A stretch of 64,000 nucleotides of DNA from Xanthostigma xanthostigma (lineage: Eukaryota; Arthropoda; Insecta; Raphidioptera; Raphidiidae), in the NCBI GenBank assembly GCA_963575645.1, contig OY754470.1, forward strand, positions 1,860,001-1,924,000. The letters are read 5' to 3'. The first letter of the stretch is position 1. Every line of letters starts with the position of its first letter. The translations under genes and the position numbers were made by a program. The notes beneath the pieces were generated by a model. That model saw only the letters and a list, made by a program, of their open reading frames with translations. It had not been told where the DNA came from and made no database searches. Below are positions 22,683 to 33,363 of the stretch, in pieces.

Positions 22683-22838
22683 CCTGTTAATCGTACATTG
22701 TTATGTCAACTAGAAATCCCGAGACATAATATAACAACTAAATATAAAGGGACTTTTTCGTATTTGGCTGCCAATCTCTATAATAAAGTGCCACCGGAAT
22801 ATAAAGTTCTAAAATTAAACCCCTTCAGAAAAAAAAGA
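22683..22838 (+). pseudogene. Non-LTR retrotransposon reverse-transcriptase C-terminal remnant
   Basis: The frame reads PVNRTLLCQLEIPRHN, then TTKYKGTFSYLAANLYNKVP, then PEYKVLKLNPFRKK. This matches the general C-terminal pattern of jockey/CR1-type ORF2 proteins (a Y..FSY...LYN.LP core followed by a short F.KK.L end). The frame is cut at 22839 by family R copy b, and a LINE-like 3' end with an ATT tail is found beyond that insertion. Confidence 0.6.
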
Positions 22839-23406
22839 TTGGTTGTCTGTAAAGTCGGTTTACGGACGATAGTTTTACGTGATAACGTATTCCGTAATAC
22901 ATAACCTAAATTTATATAATAATTCGAATCTATGATATTGCATCTTTCGCTTCAAATTTAGGTTAATTTTATTTATTTAAATTACTCACCATATAATATA
23001 ATTGTTTTTTTTAACTTTCTTTCTTTCGTATTTATTTTAAGTCTCAAAGATTAGCTGTCATAATATTTAAAAACAATTGTTTCACTGTTTATATAAAATT
23101 CCAAAACCTACTTACGATATTTAAGTATTTTCATACACAAAAAATTGATTTTTATAATGATAAAATTTGTAAGAAAACGATTTTTTCGAGAGATGAGACC
23201 TAGCTAAAACCATTTTTTGCCCCCCAAAATCCCTTTTCAGTAAATTTCATCCAAATCGTTAGGGCCGTTTTCGAGAAAAGCACGCACAGGGTCAGGCGGA
23301 ACGTTACGAACGTTAGGAACGTTACACTTTTTCGTGCATGCAGCCGGTGTTTTATCAATTTATAAGATTGGTGATTCATCAATTTATAAGACGTTATCAC
23401 GTCAAA
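22839..23406 (+). mobile_element. Unclassified repeat family R, copy b
   Basis: Same termini as copy a (TTGGTTGTCTGTAAAG at the left, GACGTTATCACGTC at the right), 568 bp. It holds three AACGTT units near 23300-23325. The middle includes a stretch around 23225-23275 that resembles an old retroposon tail (AATTTCATCCAAATCG). It is inserted inside LINE sequence. Confidence 0.8.
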
Positions 23407-23574
23407 AAAAGAGGAATGGGTTGTCTCTAACATTATATAATTTCAAAGTAAAAATGTCATATTATTATGCCAATATGACGATATTAGCCACGTTGGATTT
23501 TATATGTATATTTCTTAAAATGCATATTTCTCCGTGTCACAGATACGAAGTGTTAATAAAATTTTTATGAATTT

Positions 23575-23735
23575 AGTTAGTCACAGACACTATGCAATAA
23601 TGATTTCTAAATTATATAAATCATGTACTCATGTGTGTAGTTATGTAATGGTAGGTTAAGTTGTAAAACAGCTTCTATAGCTGAACTTATGCCCTTTGGT
23701 CTTTTAACCAATAAATATTATTATTATTATTATTA
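23575..23735 (+). mobile_element. LINE-like 3' end with ATT microsatellite
   Basis: TATGCCCTTTGGTC, then AACCAATAAATATT and an ATT array make a typical 3' end of a jockey/CR1-type element. It is probably the displaced 3' end of the RT remnant at 22683-22838, separated from it by family R copy b. Confidence 0.55.
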
Positions 23736-24187
23736 TGCAAGGTATTTGATCATTAGTAAATAATATTCACTCTATGTCGAAATTTTGATGAATGTTTCAT
23801 ATAAATTATTTTTATGGATTTTTAAACTTTTAAATTATGAATCGTATTGCATTTTTTTGAGACCCTCTCTCTCGAAAACGGTACGTTTGCGGACCCATGT
23901 TAATAGGAACTTTTTTTCTTAGAATTAGCCTTTATTTTCCAATTTTTGCTACAGCCTGTATATAATAAAACAATTATGGAATTTGTTTTCTATAGTTTTC
24001 CAAATTAATATGAGTACATTTTGATAAATCACATGATAATTATACTTGAATTTTTTTCAACATTTCATTATGTGTACAGGTTGCGTGATACCTATGATTT
24101 GAACGTGTCAACACAAAACAGCTATTTTCATAATCAATATAATTCGTACTGTGTGTTGAAAGTTCGTGGAAAAAACTTCGGCTTACT
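23736..24187. other. Intergenic, upstream of GR copy 1
   Basis: AT-rich with no gene. GAAAACGGTACG near 23875 looks like part of an old repeat. The GR promoter must lie here, but no motif is decisive. Confidence 0.35.
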
Positions 24188-27100
24188 ATGTTTGTTATTA
24201 AAAATAGATTTTGCAGAAAAAATTTGCATCATAAACTTCATCGAACAATAATATTTGTGTTTTATTACGCAAAGATATTTGGTTTGGCACCATTTTCTTT
24301 AGTAGAATGTGAAGGTCAAATCAAGTACAAAACTTCACTGTCGCCATTTTATTATCTTAGATGTGCAGTTATTTCGTTGAGTATTATTTATGGCAGTATT
24401 AAAAGAATTGAACTCACAACTACTGTTGGAATGAAATTATTCGCCGCGACAGAATATTTTTCAGATTATAATAATATTGTTATAACAATTTTTGGTAATT
24501 GTTTTAATCATATTTTATGTTTAAAAGAGTTTTAGATGTTTAATGAAAATTATTTTAATGAATTTAAATATTCAAGTACCCTATACTACAAGTTTGAGTA
24601 CCATAAAAATGAGTGGCATAAAAATCAGTTTATTAATTGTTTTCGAATGATGAACAAACAAGCAAAGTTCTGGTAACATTAGACCATATTTTCAAAATTA
24701 TTGGTCCAACCATTTTCGAGTGATGCCGACGCTAACTAATATCATACAGACATTTCTAGAATGTCAGACGACATTCTAGAAACGTCTGTTTGCAAAAGAA
24801 GCTTAGGTAACGGGCGTCGACTTTTCTAGAATATCTCCAGGGGCGGATTTGATACCTTGGCTGCCCTAGGCCTACGGAAGATTGCCGCCCTCCCTGCTCC
24901 CTGCAAATGACCTTTTTTTAACAGCCTAGCTTAAAAAATTTGTCGTGTGCACAATTGAAGAGCAAAAAAAAACCTAACTTCTTGATGACAAATTTTATCG
25001 TGTGTCAGCACAAAATAGGTGGGCCAAAAAAAGATCCTTTCATTTTCACAACAAAAAGTCTAACAAAAAAAGTCTTTTTTCGTTTGTTGTAGCTGGGTGC
25101 CATTGAAAAAAGTACTAGAAAAAAAATCTCACTAAGTTTTGCCGCCCTCTAAATTTTGCCGCCCTAGGCCTGGGCCTACTTTGCCTATAGGAAAATCCGC
25201 CCCTGAATATCTCTAGAATTTATGATAATAATAATAATAGTACTTTATTTCCGTTGGTACTCAAATATGTATGGAATGCGTCATACAAAGATAAAATGAT
25301 ATTTTAAGCTTGAATGGTGTCAAAATATTGTTTGCCACGGACGCAATTTTCTCTTCACAATGCTTTGTTCGGCCAAAATCACTTGAAAATGGATGAACCG
25401 TGTAGAAAATCGCAAGAAAATTATCATCGTTACTATTTTATTTACAGCTCTGTTTCAACCTCTCTGCGAGCGGTAACAGAACCGCCACAATCATGCGCAG
25501 TAGCTAAAACAAAACTGTATCGGTTTCGGAAGACGCTTTAGCCACCGCGCATGACTGTGACGGTTCTGTTACCGTTCGCAGAGAGTTTGGTACAGAGCTT
25601 ATATATGTATTGACAATGTTTCAGCTTTTGTGGTTATAATATACAAAAGACATAGTATTGTTCAGTCTTTAAATGAGTTAAACGACATAGAACAATTACT
25701 AAGCAAATTAGGAGTACATGTAGAATTTACGCCAATTAAGTATTTGACTACTTATCAGTTAGTATACAGCGTAAGCATAATGAGTTATGCGATTTATTTA
25801 TACACCGATATGAAGATTGGAATTGTACATTCTGTAATGCAAGTAATTGCTATTGTAGCGCCGTATCAAATAATATTGTTGGTGATTATACAATTTTCTT
25901 TGTACATACTGTATATTCGTCAGTTGTTTCTGGCTTTAAACGATTCAATAGTAAAGTGGATTCACATAAACGAAACGTTAGAAATAGGTTTGTTTCTTTA
26001 AATCTGATTATAATATGCAAAATAATTTTTGGGATAAATTGTCTAATTTTTTTTTCTTTTATATAAAATCAAAAATAATTATTACAATTTTAACAATGAA
26101 AAAAGGCGGACAAGTGAGAGTTTAACTCGCGCTCTGAGGATTTGACATCATTATATTTTCTCCTTTAATTGTGCTTTCTTTATGCCAAATTTATAGATTC
26201 TAGATCATCGGTTTTGATGAGTCAGTGAATCAATATCAAAATATGCGATTTTTAGAAAGCTGTATCTTTTCGCTGTGTTGAGTTAGAAGCCCGATTTTTT
26301 TACGAGACTGTGGAGGTCTTAGTATTTGATATTAATTCCAATTTATTAACTCTAGTCGTTCTTGAGAAAAGTCATGGTTTTGACGGACAGACATACAGAC
26401 GGACAGCTAAATATTCCTATAAGAGTTTCGATTGTTTCATTCTGAGGCAAGGAACCTAAAAATGAGTAGGTAATCAGGGAAGTCAGTGAATTATTGATGT
26501 AAAAAAAATTGTATTATTCAATATTATTTTTTAAAAAAGTGAGGTTAAAATCTGTAAGAAACATAATGGGACTACAAACAACCTAAGTATGTATTTAGTT
26601 ACTTTCAACTAAATAGGCATGTAATTCATAAAAAAAAATCACTTTGAAACTGCATTAATGTTTTTTTAGATCCCATAACAAATGAATATCATCGTTCAAC
26701 TAGCATCGATTATGCAATTGACTTGCTACAAAAAATGAAATCGATTCATCATCGGCTAAGCAAATGTGCGTTCGATCTGAACGCAAGTTTCGAACTGCAA
26801 ATGTTGGCTGGTATTGCTAAAGTATTTTTTTATTTACTGAAAAACATCGTAATGTGTTATTTGCATGGAACTGTGAACAGAGGTATTTTTTGTTTGTGTC
26901 ACGGAATAACTTTGGCAATAATAAGTATCGTATGCACGATGTGTCAGAACGAAGCTGCCAGATCAGTCAAGTTATTGTATAGTGAAAAAGGAAAATATCG
27001 CAACGCCGATAAACTTAACAACGAGGTATTAAACGCGCAACGTTATTATACAGTAGACTTTAATTAAATAACACGATCCCCTTAACTTTTGTGGCCAAGC

Positions 27101-28646
27101 TAAGGTCGCATAGACTATAACTGTAATATAGTTAGCATTTGTGGGGTTAGATCGCAGGGGTAGTTGGGTTCAACTATTCCGGTCAGGGAAAAATAGATTC
27201 CGATCCCGTCATGAATACTATTTTTTTCATACAGAGGCCAAGCGATTTTTTTAATTCATTAAATTGTGAGAGATTAGTATTTTTATGTTACACAATAAAA
27301 AAAAATTAACGCTAGTTATTACTAATTAGCAATTGAATATTATGAGAACATGATTTAATTATAATTCAATTAATTAACGTTTCGATCCGGATTTGGATCT
27401 TCTTCTTTTTTGTCCTTAAAAAGTTTTTTGATTCAGAAAAATACATTTTTATTCCGCATCGAAAGATTAATTAATTGAATTATAATTAAATAATTTGTTA
27501 ATATATTTATTGAAGAGTAATCAAAGATTTAAATACAGTAAAACCTCGTTAACACGAACTCGTAAAAATCAGGCAAAAAGTTCGTGTTATGTGGGAGTTC
27601 GTGTAAACCGAGTATGGCATAAAATACAGTAATTTTTTAAGTGTCAAATCATGATTTATTTTAAGTAAACATTGAATAATTATTTATTATAAATTGTTAA
27701 GAAGCCTTTGCCTTTGTTAATTAGTTTACAACCTTTTCAATAAATAAGAGGGGAAAAATTTTGAGGTATATATGTTTCTATTTATAGGATTTCGAGTGAA
27801 TTTTTAATCTCTCAATCCTTTGTCTATTTTTAGAATGTGAGTTAATTACTTTTGTAATCCCTTAAGCGAATCTTTTCTTTTAGTTGTATTGTATATTCAT
27901 TGACCAAAATGATTAAAATATATGATTTGAGAATTTTTGTAGTTCGTATTATCCGATAATTAACCGTGAAGGGACGAAAAAGTTGTTCGAAGTTCGTATT
28001 AACGAGGGTTCGTGTTAACCGAACATAATTACATTAAAGCTTATGTGACCATTGTCGAGAGCAAATTTTTGTTCGCGTTAAACCGAAATTCGTGTTAACC
28101 GTGTTCGTGTTAACGAGGGTTTACTGTATCAGAAAATGCCTATAGTGTTAGTATCGTACCCGTAGATGGTGGAAGCAAAGGTTCTATAGGTACAATGTAC
28201 GAACTTGTAAATTGTTATCTATATATATTTTTTATTATTCAAGAGTAAAAATTTGAATTTTCTCGACAGTTGTAACAATTTTGCTTTAATGTAATAAAAT
28301 TTGTTTAAAATGTGTGTGTAATTTAAAGAAATGTGTCGCTTTCTTTCGAATCGATATCTTACAAATTATTCACGTTGCTTCCACCACTTTTGAAATTCTT
28401 TAACCTAAAAAATAATCACATTTTTAGATATATACTTTTGCGTTACAAATGACTCATAATAAGGTTCATTTTACTGCTCATGGATTTTTTCGTCTAGACA
28501 ACTCTTTTTTATATGGCGTAAGTAAACATTTAATTTACATAATTAAATGATTTATTGAATAATAGAAAACTTTCGTTTATTTTTAGATGCTGACTGGCGT
28601 TGTTTCCCTAGCTGTTATTATAATTCAATTTGAATTTACAAATTAA
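24188..28646 (+). CDS. Gustatory receptor (GR), copy 1, five exons
   Basis: Exons 24188-24494, 25625-25987, 26670-27025, 28428-28517 and 28587-28646 sum to 1176 nt, 391 residues. Intron phases are 1,1,0,0. It encodes a hydrophobic multi-pass 7-TM chemoreceptor. The N-terminus carries AKIFGLAPFSLVE, and the middle AIVAPYQIILLVIIQFSLYI. The C-terminal exons read ALQMTHNKVHFTAHGFF and MLTGVVSLAVIIIQFEF, a diverged form of the GR signature (TYhhhhhQF). AATAAA lies at 28665. The start ATG at 24188 is the first in frame; it gives a tail about 10 residues longer than its paralogue, so a later start is possible but no other Met precedes AKIFG. Most introns hold transposon insertions. A tandem paralogue follows. 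Confidence 0.88.
24747..24790. repeat. Small palindrome in GR1 intron 1
   Basis: GACATTTCTAGAATGTC pairs with GACATTCTAGAAACGTC around three bases. A third TTCTAGAA copy follows at about 24823. Confidence 0.45.
24838..25205. mobile_element. Nonautonomous hAT-like element with perfect 8 bp target duplication
   Basis: The ends are CAGGGGCGGATT and AATCCGCCCCTG-type inverted termini (right end AAAATCCGCCCCTG). The octamer AATATCTC is duplicated at 24830-24837 and 25206-25213. Internal CCGCCCT and CCTAGGCCT words recur at both sides. No transposase. It lies in intron 1 of GR copy 1. Confidence 0.9.
25218..25265. repeat. TAA microsatellite with retroposon-like end
   Basis: An ATAATAATAATAATAG tract is followed by TACTTTATTTCCG, a common end of non-LTR elements read in reverse. 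No body is visible. Confidence 0.35.
25446..25599. mobile_element. Foldback element next to GR1 exon 2
   Basis: Arms of about 53 nt (AGCTCTGTTTCAACCTCTC facing GAGAGTTTGGTACAGAGCT) contain GCGGTAACAGAACCG and its complement. The centre is about 48 nt. It ends only 25 bp before the acceptor of GR copy 1 exon 2, so its structure could affect branch-point or acceptor use. Confidence 0.75.
26101..26462 (+). mobile_element. Retroposon-like 3' region (RTE-type resemblance)
   Basis: It begins GGCGGACAAGTGAGAG and CTCGCGCTCTGAGG and ends GACGGACAGACATACAGACG, GGAACCTAAAAA. I recall this succession from RTE-type retroposons in insect genomes; the class is from memory and not certain. It lies in intron 2 of GR copy 1. 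Confidence 0.5.
27353..27490. mobile_element. Small TIR element in GR1 intron 3
   Basis: TTTAATTATAATTCAATTAA at the left pairs with TTAATTGAATTATAATTAAA at the right, with CGTTTCGAT and ATCGAAAG just inside. About 138 bp, no coding capacity. Confidence 0.7.
27536..28126. mobile_element. Nonautonomous pogo/Tigger-like element
   Basis: The termini are CAGTAAAACCTCGTTAACAC and the inverse GTTAACGAGGGTTTACTG, flanked by TA on both sides (27534-27535, 28127-28128). Several GTTCGTGTTAAC-type words are repeated just inside the ends. 591 bp with no transposase ORF. It lies in intron 3 of GR copy 1. Confidence 0.85.
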
Positions 28647-30342
28647 AATAAAAACAAAATGTATAATAAAGTATAATAGAAAATCAATAAAAGTTGCGAT
28701 TCCATTTCATATAGAACGATACAATATAATGTGTCGATTTCGTTAAATTTTATCGTTTTTGCTTAACAATATTATGCCAAATTTCGTTTAATGAATCGAC
28801 TTTAACGTTTCAAAACAAAGCTATAAAAAGTAAAAAAAATATACTCGTGGTAAAGGCATTAGTTTAATTTAAAAATTATATTATATTAGCAAAAGAAATT
28901 TTCGCGGGAAAAAAGCTTTATAACATCGTGTCATCTCAATCGCGTGTGAAGCCGCGGGCAGTGGCTAGTACCTACATTATATGTTACATTTATTACAATG
29001 TTTATGGAGCTTTTACAATTAGGTACTTTTTTACGAATTCAACGGTAAACAAACGGTTTTAGTTTTATATTATTTTGTCATGAATATTTTAGAGCTTATA
29101 ATTATGTTGTCATATTATAGCTCAATGTGTGTCAGGAATGTTTATACAATCAATACAAACAGGGACGAACTAATGAAAAAAAAATTACGTCATCATCGAA
29201 CATAGATTATTCGATTCAAAAGAAACGTACTTATAAATCATAATAATATATAAATTATACAAAATCCCTGCCAGATGTAACTGCGTGCTATTAGATACTT
29301 AATGACGTATATATTGTCAGTGGTGGACTCCGAGGTCAGTAGATTACAGAGGTTGAATGACGTCAACTGGCGGATCGTTCACATTTGTATCGACCATGCA
29401 ATATCACCTGACATGTCCTTCGAACGACGTCATTCCCCCACTACTGTCCAGGAGGTAACAATTATAGTTTACTGACCTTGGGTAGGCTACATCGACGCGA
29501 CATGACGTAGAAAACTGGACTGATAACTGCACATTGCGCAAACCAAATGGTGCAGAAAGAGAGGACGATAAAGTTGGGGCATATTCCGTCTTTGTTCAAC
29601 TACAATACGTTGCCCTGCTCTGCTGAGAACGTCAGAAAAAGACATACATAATAAGTCCCATCTTTATCGCCCTCTGATCAGACTAGTGATTCCGTTCTCT
29701 TTTTCTAGTCTCTTTGACGCCAATGGTCGGCTCGATTGCCGCGAAGCACAAAACAATTCATCTGTAAAAAAACCCTACATTGTCACTGTTATGCAATCAA
29801 TTGCATTTTTTTTATTTTGTTTGTTCCACTTTAAAAAACAGTACAGTCCGATTTAAATGTATTTACTCTTAACTTACGACATAAATAAACCTTAATCGAT
29901 AAAATAACGTTAAAAGTGACACTTAAATAAACTAGATGCATAATTTAGTATTTTGTTTCATTGGCATTATTGTGAACTTTACCTTATGACACGTTAATTT
30001 TCAACTAAACAAATCAATAGCATAAACGTCGATTTGAGTTATTCGATCAGATTTAATAAAAAATGAAACTGTCTGACGAGACTCCATGAAAGAAGTGAAA
30101 TTCTCTCACTTTTTTGTGCTCTCTCTCTCTCTCTCTCGACAGAAATTGCAGACGACCGACTGACGGTCGTTGCTGGCTGCTGACTACCGGTGCTGGTCTA
30201 ATGTACGCTACTCCGTTAAATAACATGGGTACTTTTACAAACAGGCTTTTTTTTGCTCTATAGTCTATGCCATGCTGGTCGTGCAGGTTCGTGTTTGACT
30301 GCACGTGTGCACGGGCTTTAAGAGATTAAAAACTGGAAAATA
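28647..30342. other. Intergenic between the GR genes
   Basis: No gene seen. The part from about 29270 to 30300 is noticeably more GC-rich than the rest. It carries TGACGTCA (about 29358), several ACGTCA/GACGT words and a TC microsatellite at about 30119-30138 (GAGA type on the other strand). It could be regulatory or an old repeat. Confidence 0.35.
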
Positions 30343-30564
30343 TTTTTGACGTGATAACGTCTTATAAATTGATGAAACACCGGCTGCACGCACGAAAAAG
30401 TGTCACGTTCCGGAATGTGTCACGTTCCTAAATGTGTCACGTTCCGAATGTGTCACGTTCCGAAATGTGGCACGTTTCGAAATGTGTCACGTTCCGCCTG
30501 ACCTTCGAGCGGAATACGTTATCAGGTAAAACTATCGTCCGTAAACCGACTTTACAGACAACCA
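30343..30564 (-). mobile_element. Unclassified repeat family R, copy c
   Basis: Reverse orientation relative to copies a and b: TTTTGACGTGATAACGTC at the left and TTTACAGACAACCA at the right. It contains six tandem units of about 16-19 bp of the form GTGTCACGTTCCGAAAT (about 30397-30500) where other copies have one to three. Confidence 0.85.
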
Positions 30565-30936
30565 TTTTTTTTCAGAAAAATATCTAGCGACAGTATGAAG
30601 TGGCAAGACAATTTGATGTCATATCGCATAATTTTTAATTTCAATTTTTTGTAGTCTTCAAATTTTATGCGAAACATGCTTTAAACAATATTTTAGTACT
30701 GCTGTTAAAATGTAAAATATTTTCGTAATTGTCCCTTTAGAATATAAATGTTCACTACGCCATTGTAAGAAACATTTATATAGTAATTATTAGACAGTTT
30801 GTAATTAAAATTTAGAACGCAATTTACTTGTAAACAGTAGTTTGGTTTATTATTATTCTCACAGTGAACATGATAATCGTTTAAAGAACACATAGAACTT
30901 TTTTACAAAAAATAATTTGTTTACATTCGAAATAAA

Positions 30937-33362
30937 ATGTCTAAGTATAATATGTTTTACGAGAACACTAAACTTCTTTTCTATTTATCAAAAACGTTTG
31001 GTCTAGCGCCGTTTTCTATGGGCAAAACTCAAAATAGTTTTAAGTATAAAGCGGTTCGATTGACGATTTTCAATTATGCACAATTTTTAATAATATCGTT
31101 TATTGTTGTTTATTTCAACATAAAAATGATTATTACAATGTCAACGACGGAAATATCATTTTTTAAAGCAATTGATTTGTTTTCTCTTTATAATAATGTA
31201 ATCAGCTGCGCACTCGGTAGGTGAATTTTAATTGGTTATACAGTGTAAAAAAAGGGTTGTGTTACAGCGAGCTTCTTTAACTGTGCCCTTGAAAAGTGTT
31301 CTAATCTTAAAACTTCGCTCTGGTCTGATCATTTCTGCATCCCTCCAGGGTCTGCGCCCTGTGCCTGAGTACCGTTTGCACCGCCCTAGTTAAGGCACTG
31401 TTGAGATATGTATGTCTGATGTACATCCCAAATTGTCGTCGGTGAATTTTCAGTTCAAATCAGTATAAAATATAAATTCGTAAGTTTGCCTGAAATTGTA
31501 AATTTTTAACGAAATGTCGATCCAGATGTACAGTTGAGACTTTGAGACGGAATACTGAATCGGATGTGAATATTGAATTATCCATAGTTTCAGAATTGAA
31601 GCTTCATAGAATCCCAACTAATTTTAGTCAATTTATGTTGGATAACTAGTCAAACTTTACTATATACTTAAATTAGTGTATGTTTCTTCTTTTAGGTTCA
31701 TTTTTGATATTATACAATCGACAAAAGATAGTAAAAAATTTAAACAACCTGTACCTCATTGAACAAAATCTTTATCTGATGAAGCAGAAGATAGATTATA
31801 GATCAACAAAATATTTGATAATTTATCAAACAATTTATATTGTGTTTAGTAGTTTTTTCGTGGCTTACAATTATTTAGTTAATTACGCATCGAACTATTG
31901 GAGTTTAGAAGAAATGTACATTATAGTAATGAAAACAATTGCTCTAGTTTTACCAATTGTAGTAATCTTGATATTCGTTGCTCAGTTTACAATGTATATT
32001 TTGTACATAAAAAAAATCTTTTTTGCTTTGAACAATGTTATAGCAATCTGGTCGAGGAACATCATCAATGCATCACGTCCTGGTAAGCAAATTTTACCCT
32101 TAAATTCTGTGAATCTAAAATTAAGCGTATCTTTATGCGTCAAGGTCATTTGTTATAGTTTTCTTTCGTAGTTAAGATCTTTGATCATGCACAAAAAAGT
32201 AGGTCTCTCTCCATCATGTATCTGCAGGATTTGAAAAAAAAACAGCATATAAAAGGCTATGTAGTTAAACATTATTGGAAAACTACGATCCGCGCCAAAA
32301 CTAATCAAAAATATGTTTTTTTTTAATTTGTTTAACAATTTTGGCGCCAAATTTGCAATAGTTATCCTATAATATTTATCGGAATCTATATGTCACCGGG
32401 ATATTGTCAAACCCGTGATATTATAATTTCACTTAGTGAAATTACAATATCCCGACTCTTTGTCAATCGTGATATTGTAATTTCACTAGTGAAATTACAA
32501 TATCACGAATTTGACAATATCCCGGTGACATATATAATACAAAACGCACAAAAAATGTAGATTTCTCCCTTCAACATCTCCAAAAGTATTAAGTCTATTT
32601 TTTCTTAAATCAGACAAAGCGGCAGATTAAGATTATTGAAAAACTATAACGAATGATATATTCGGCGCCAAGATTTATATGTAATATTTCAGAACCAGTA
32701 GCAAAAATGTATCCACGAGCACTAAAAACAAACGACACAATATTAGCCCTACGTGAAATAAAGACATTACATTTGAAGCTTTGCAATTATGCTTACAATT
32801 TTAATGTCTTATACGAGTGGCAATTATTAATATCGATCTCCAAAATATTTATGTACATTTTAAAAAGCGTCGTATTATGTTACACGAACAATGATTTTGT
32901 TAATGGTTCAATAGCTGTTGGATACGGTATTGCTTTAGCCAGCGTGTCTATTATATGTACTATATGTCAAGACGAAGCTGATAATACAGCTAAATTGTTA
33001 CATTCCTCTCAAAAATATGAATTGCCCGAGACTTTAACTAATGAGGTAAGTAATGCTTGAACGACCCCCATAGGCATATTATGTCATAATATATATTGAT
33101 AACAGATTTTTAATAAGTTTCATCTCAAAAATTTTAGATTCACGCTTTTTCACTTCAAATGGTTCACAATAAAGTGCGCTTTTCTGCTCACGGTTTCTTT
33201 CCAACAGATAATGTATTTCTGTATGCCGTAAGTACCTTTGTTATACGAAATAAATAACACGTGTTCCCGGGTTCCCCTAATTTGAAAGTTTGTTCTTTGC
33301 AGATGTTAACTGGCGTTGTTTCACTGAGCGTCATAATTATTCAAATGGAGTTTGATGAATAA
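30937..33362 (+). CDS. Gustatory receptor (GR), copy 2, five exons
   Basis: Exons 30937-31216, 31696-32082, 32693-33045, 33138-33227 and 33303-33362 sum to 1170 nt, 389 residues. Intron phases (1,1,0,0) are identical to copy 1. Shared landmarks are KTFGLAPFSMG near the N-terminus, YIVMKTIALVLPIVVILIF in the middle, ICTICQDEADNTAKLL in exon 3, SLQMVHNKVRFSAHGFF in exon 4 and MLTGVVSLSVIIIQMEF in exon 5. In the signature the usual F after Q is M here (QMEF), while copy 1 keeps QFEF. The start ATG has context AAATAAAATGTC. The stop codon overlaps an AATAAA (33358-33363). Intron 2 carries a palindromic element. It is a likely contact chemoreceptor; the ligand is unknown. Confidence 0.88.
31245..31400. 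repeat. GC-richer repeat-like insert in GR2 intron 1
   Basis: A stretch with GGTCTGCGCCCTGTGCC and CACCGCCCTAGTTAAGG stands out in composition from the surrounding AT-rich intron. No termini are resolved, so this is only a compositional call. Confidence 0.3.
32391..32530. mobile_element. Compact palindromic MITE in GR2 intron 2
   Basis: The ends are TGTCACCGGGATATTGTCAA and TTGACAATATCCCGGTGACA, flanked by TATA on both sides. Inside are nested palindromes TTTCACTTAGTGAAA and TTTCACTAGTGAAA, plus repeated GTGATATTGTAATTTC words. It is almost wholly made of inverted repeats and would fold into a branched hairpin in RNA. Confidence 0.85.
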
Positions 33363-33363
33363 A

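Noticed and set aside
30397..30500. CRISPR-like or satellite array (six units of ACGTTCC type)
   Set aside because: Units are about 16-19 bp with no unique spacers, and they lie inside a member of the dispersed family R; this is an internal tandem expansion.
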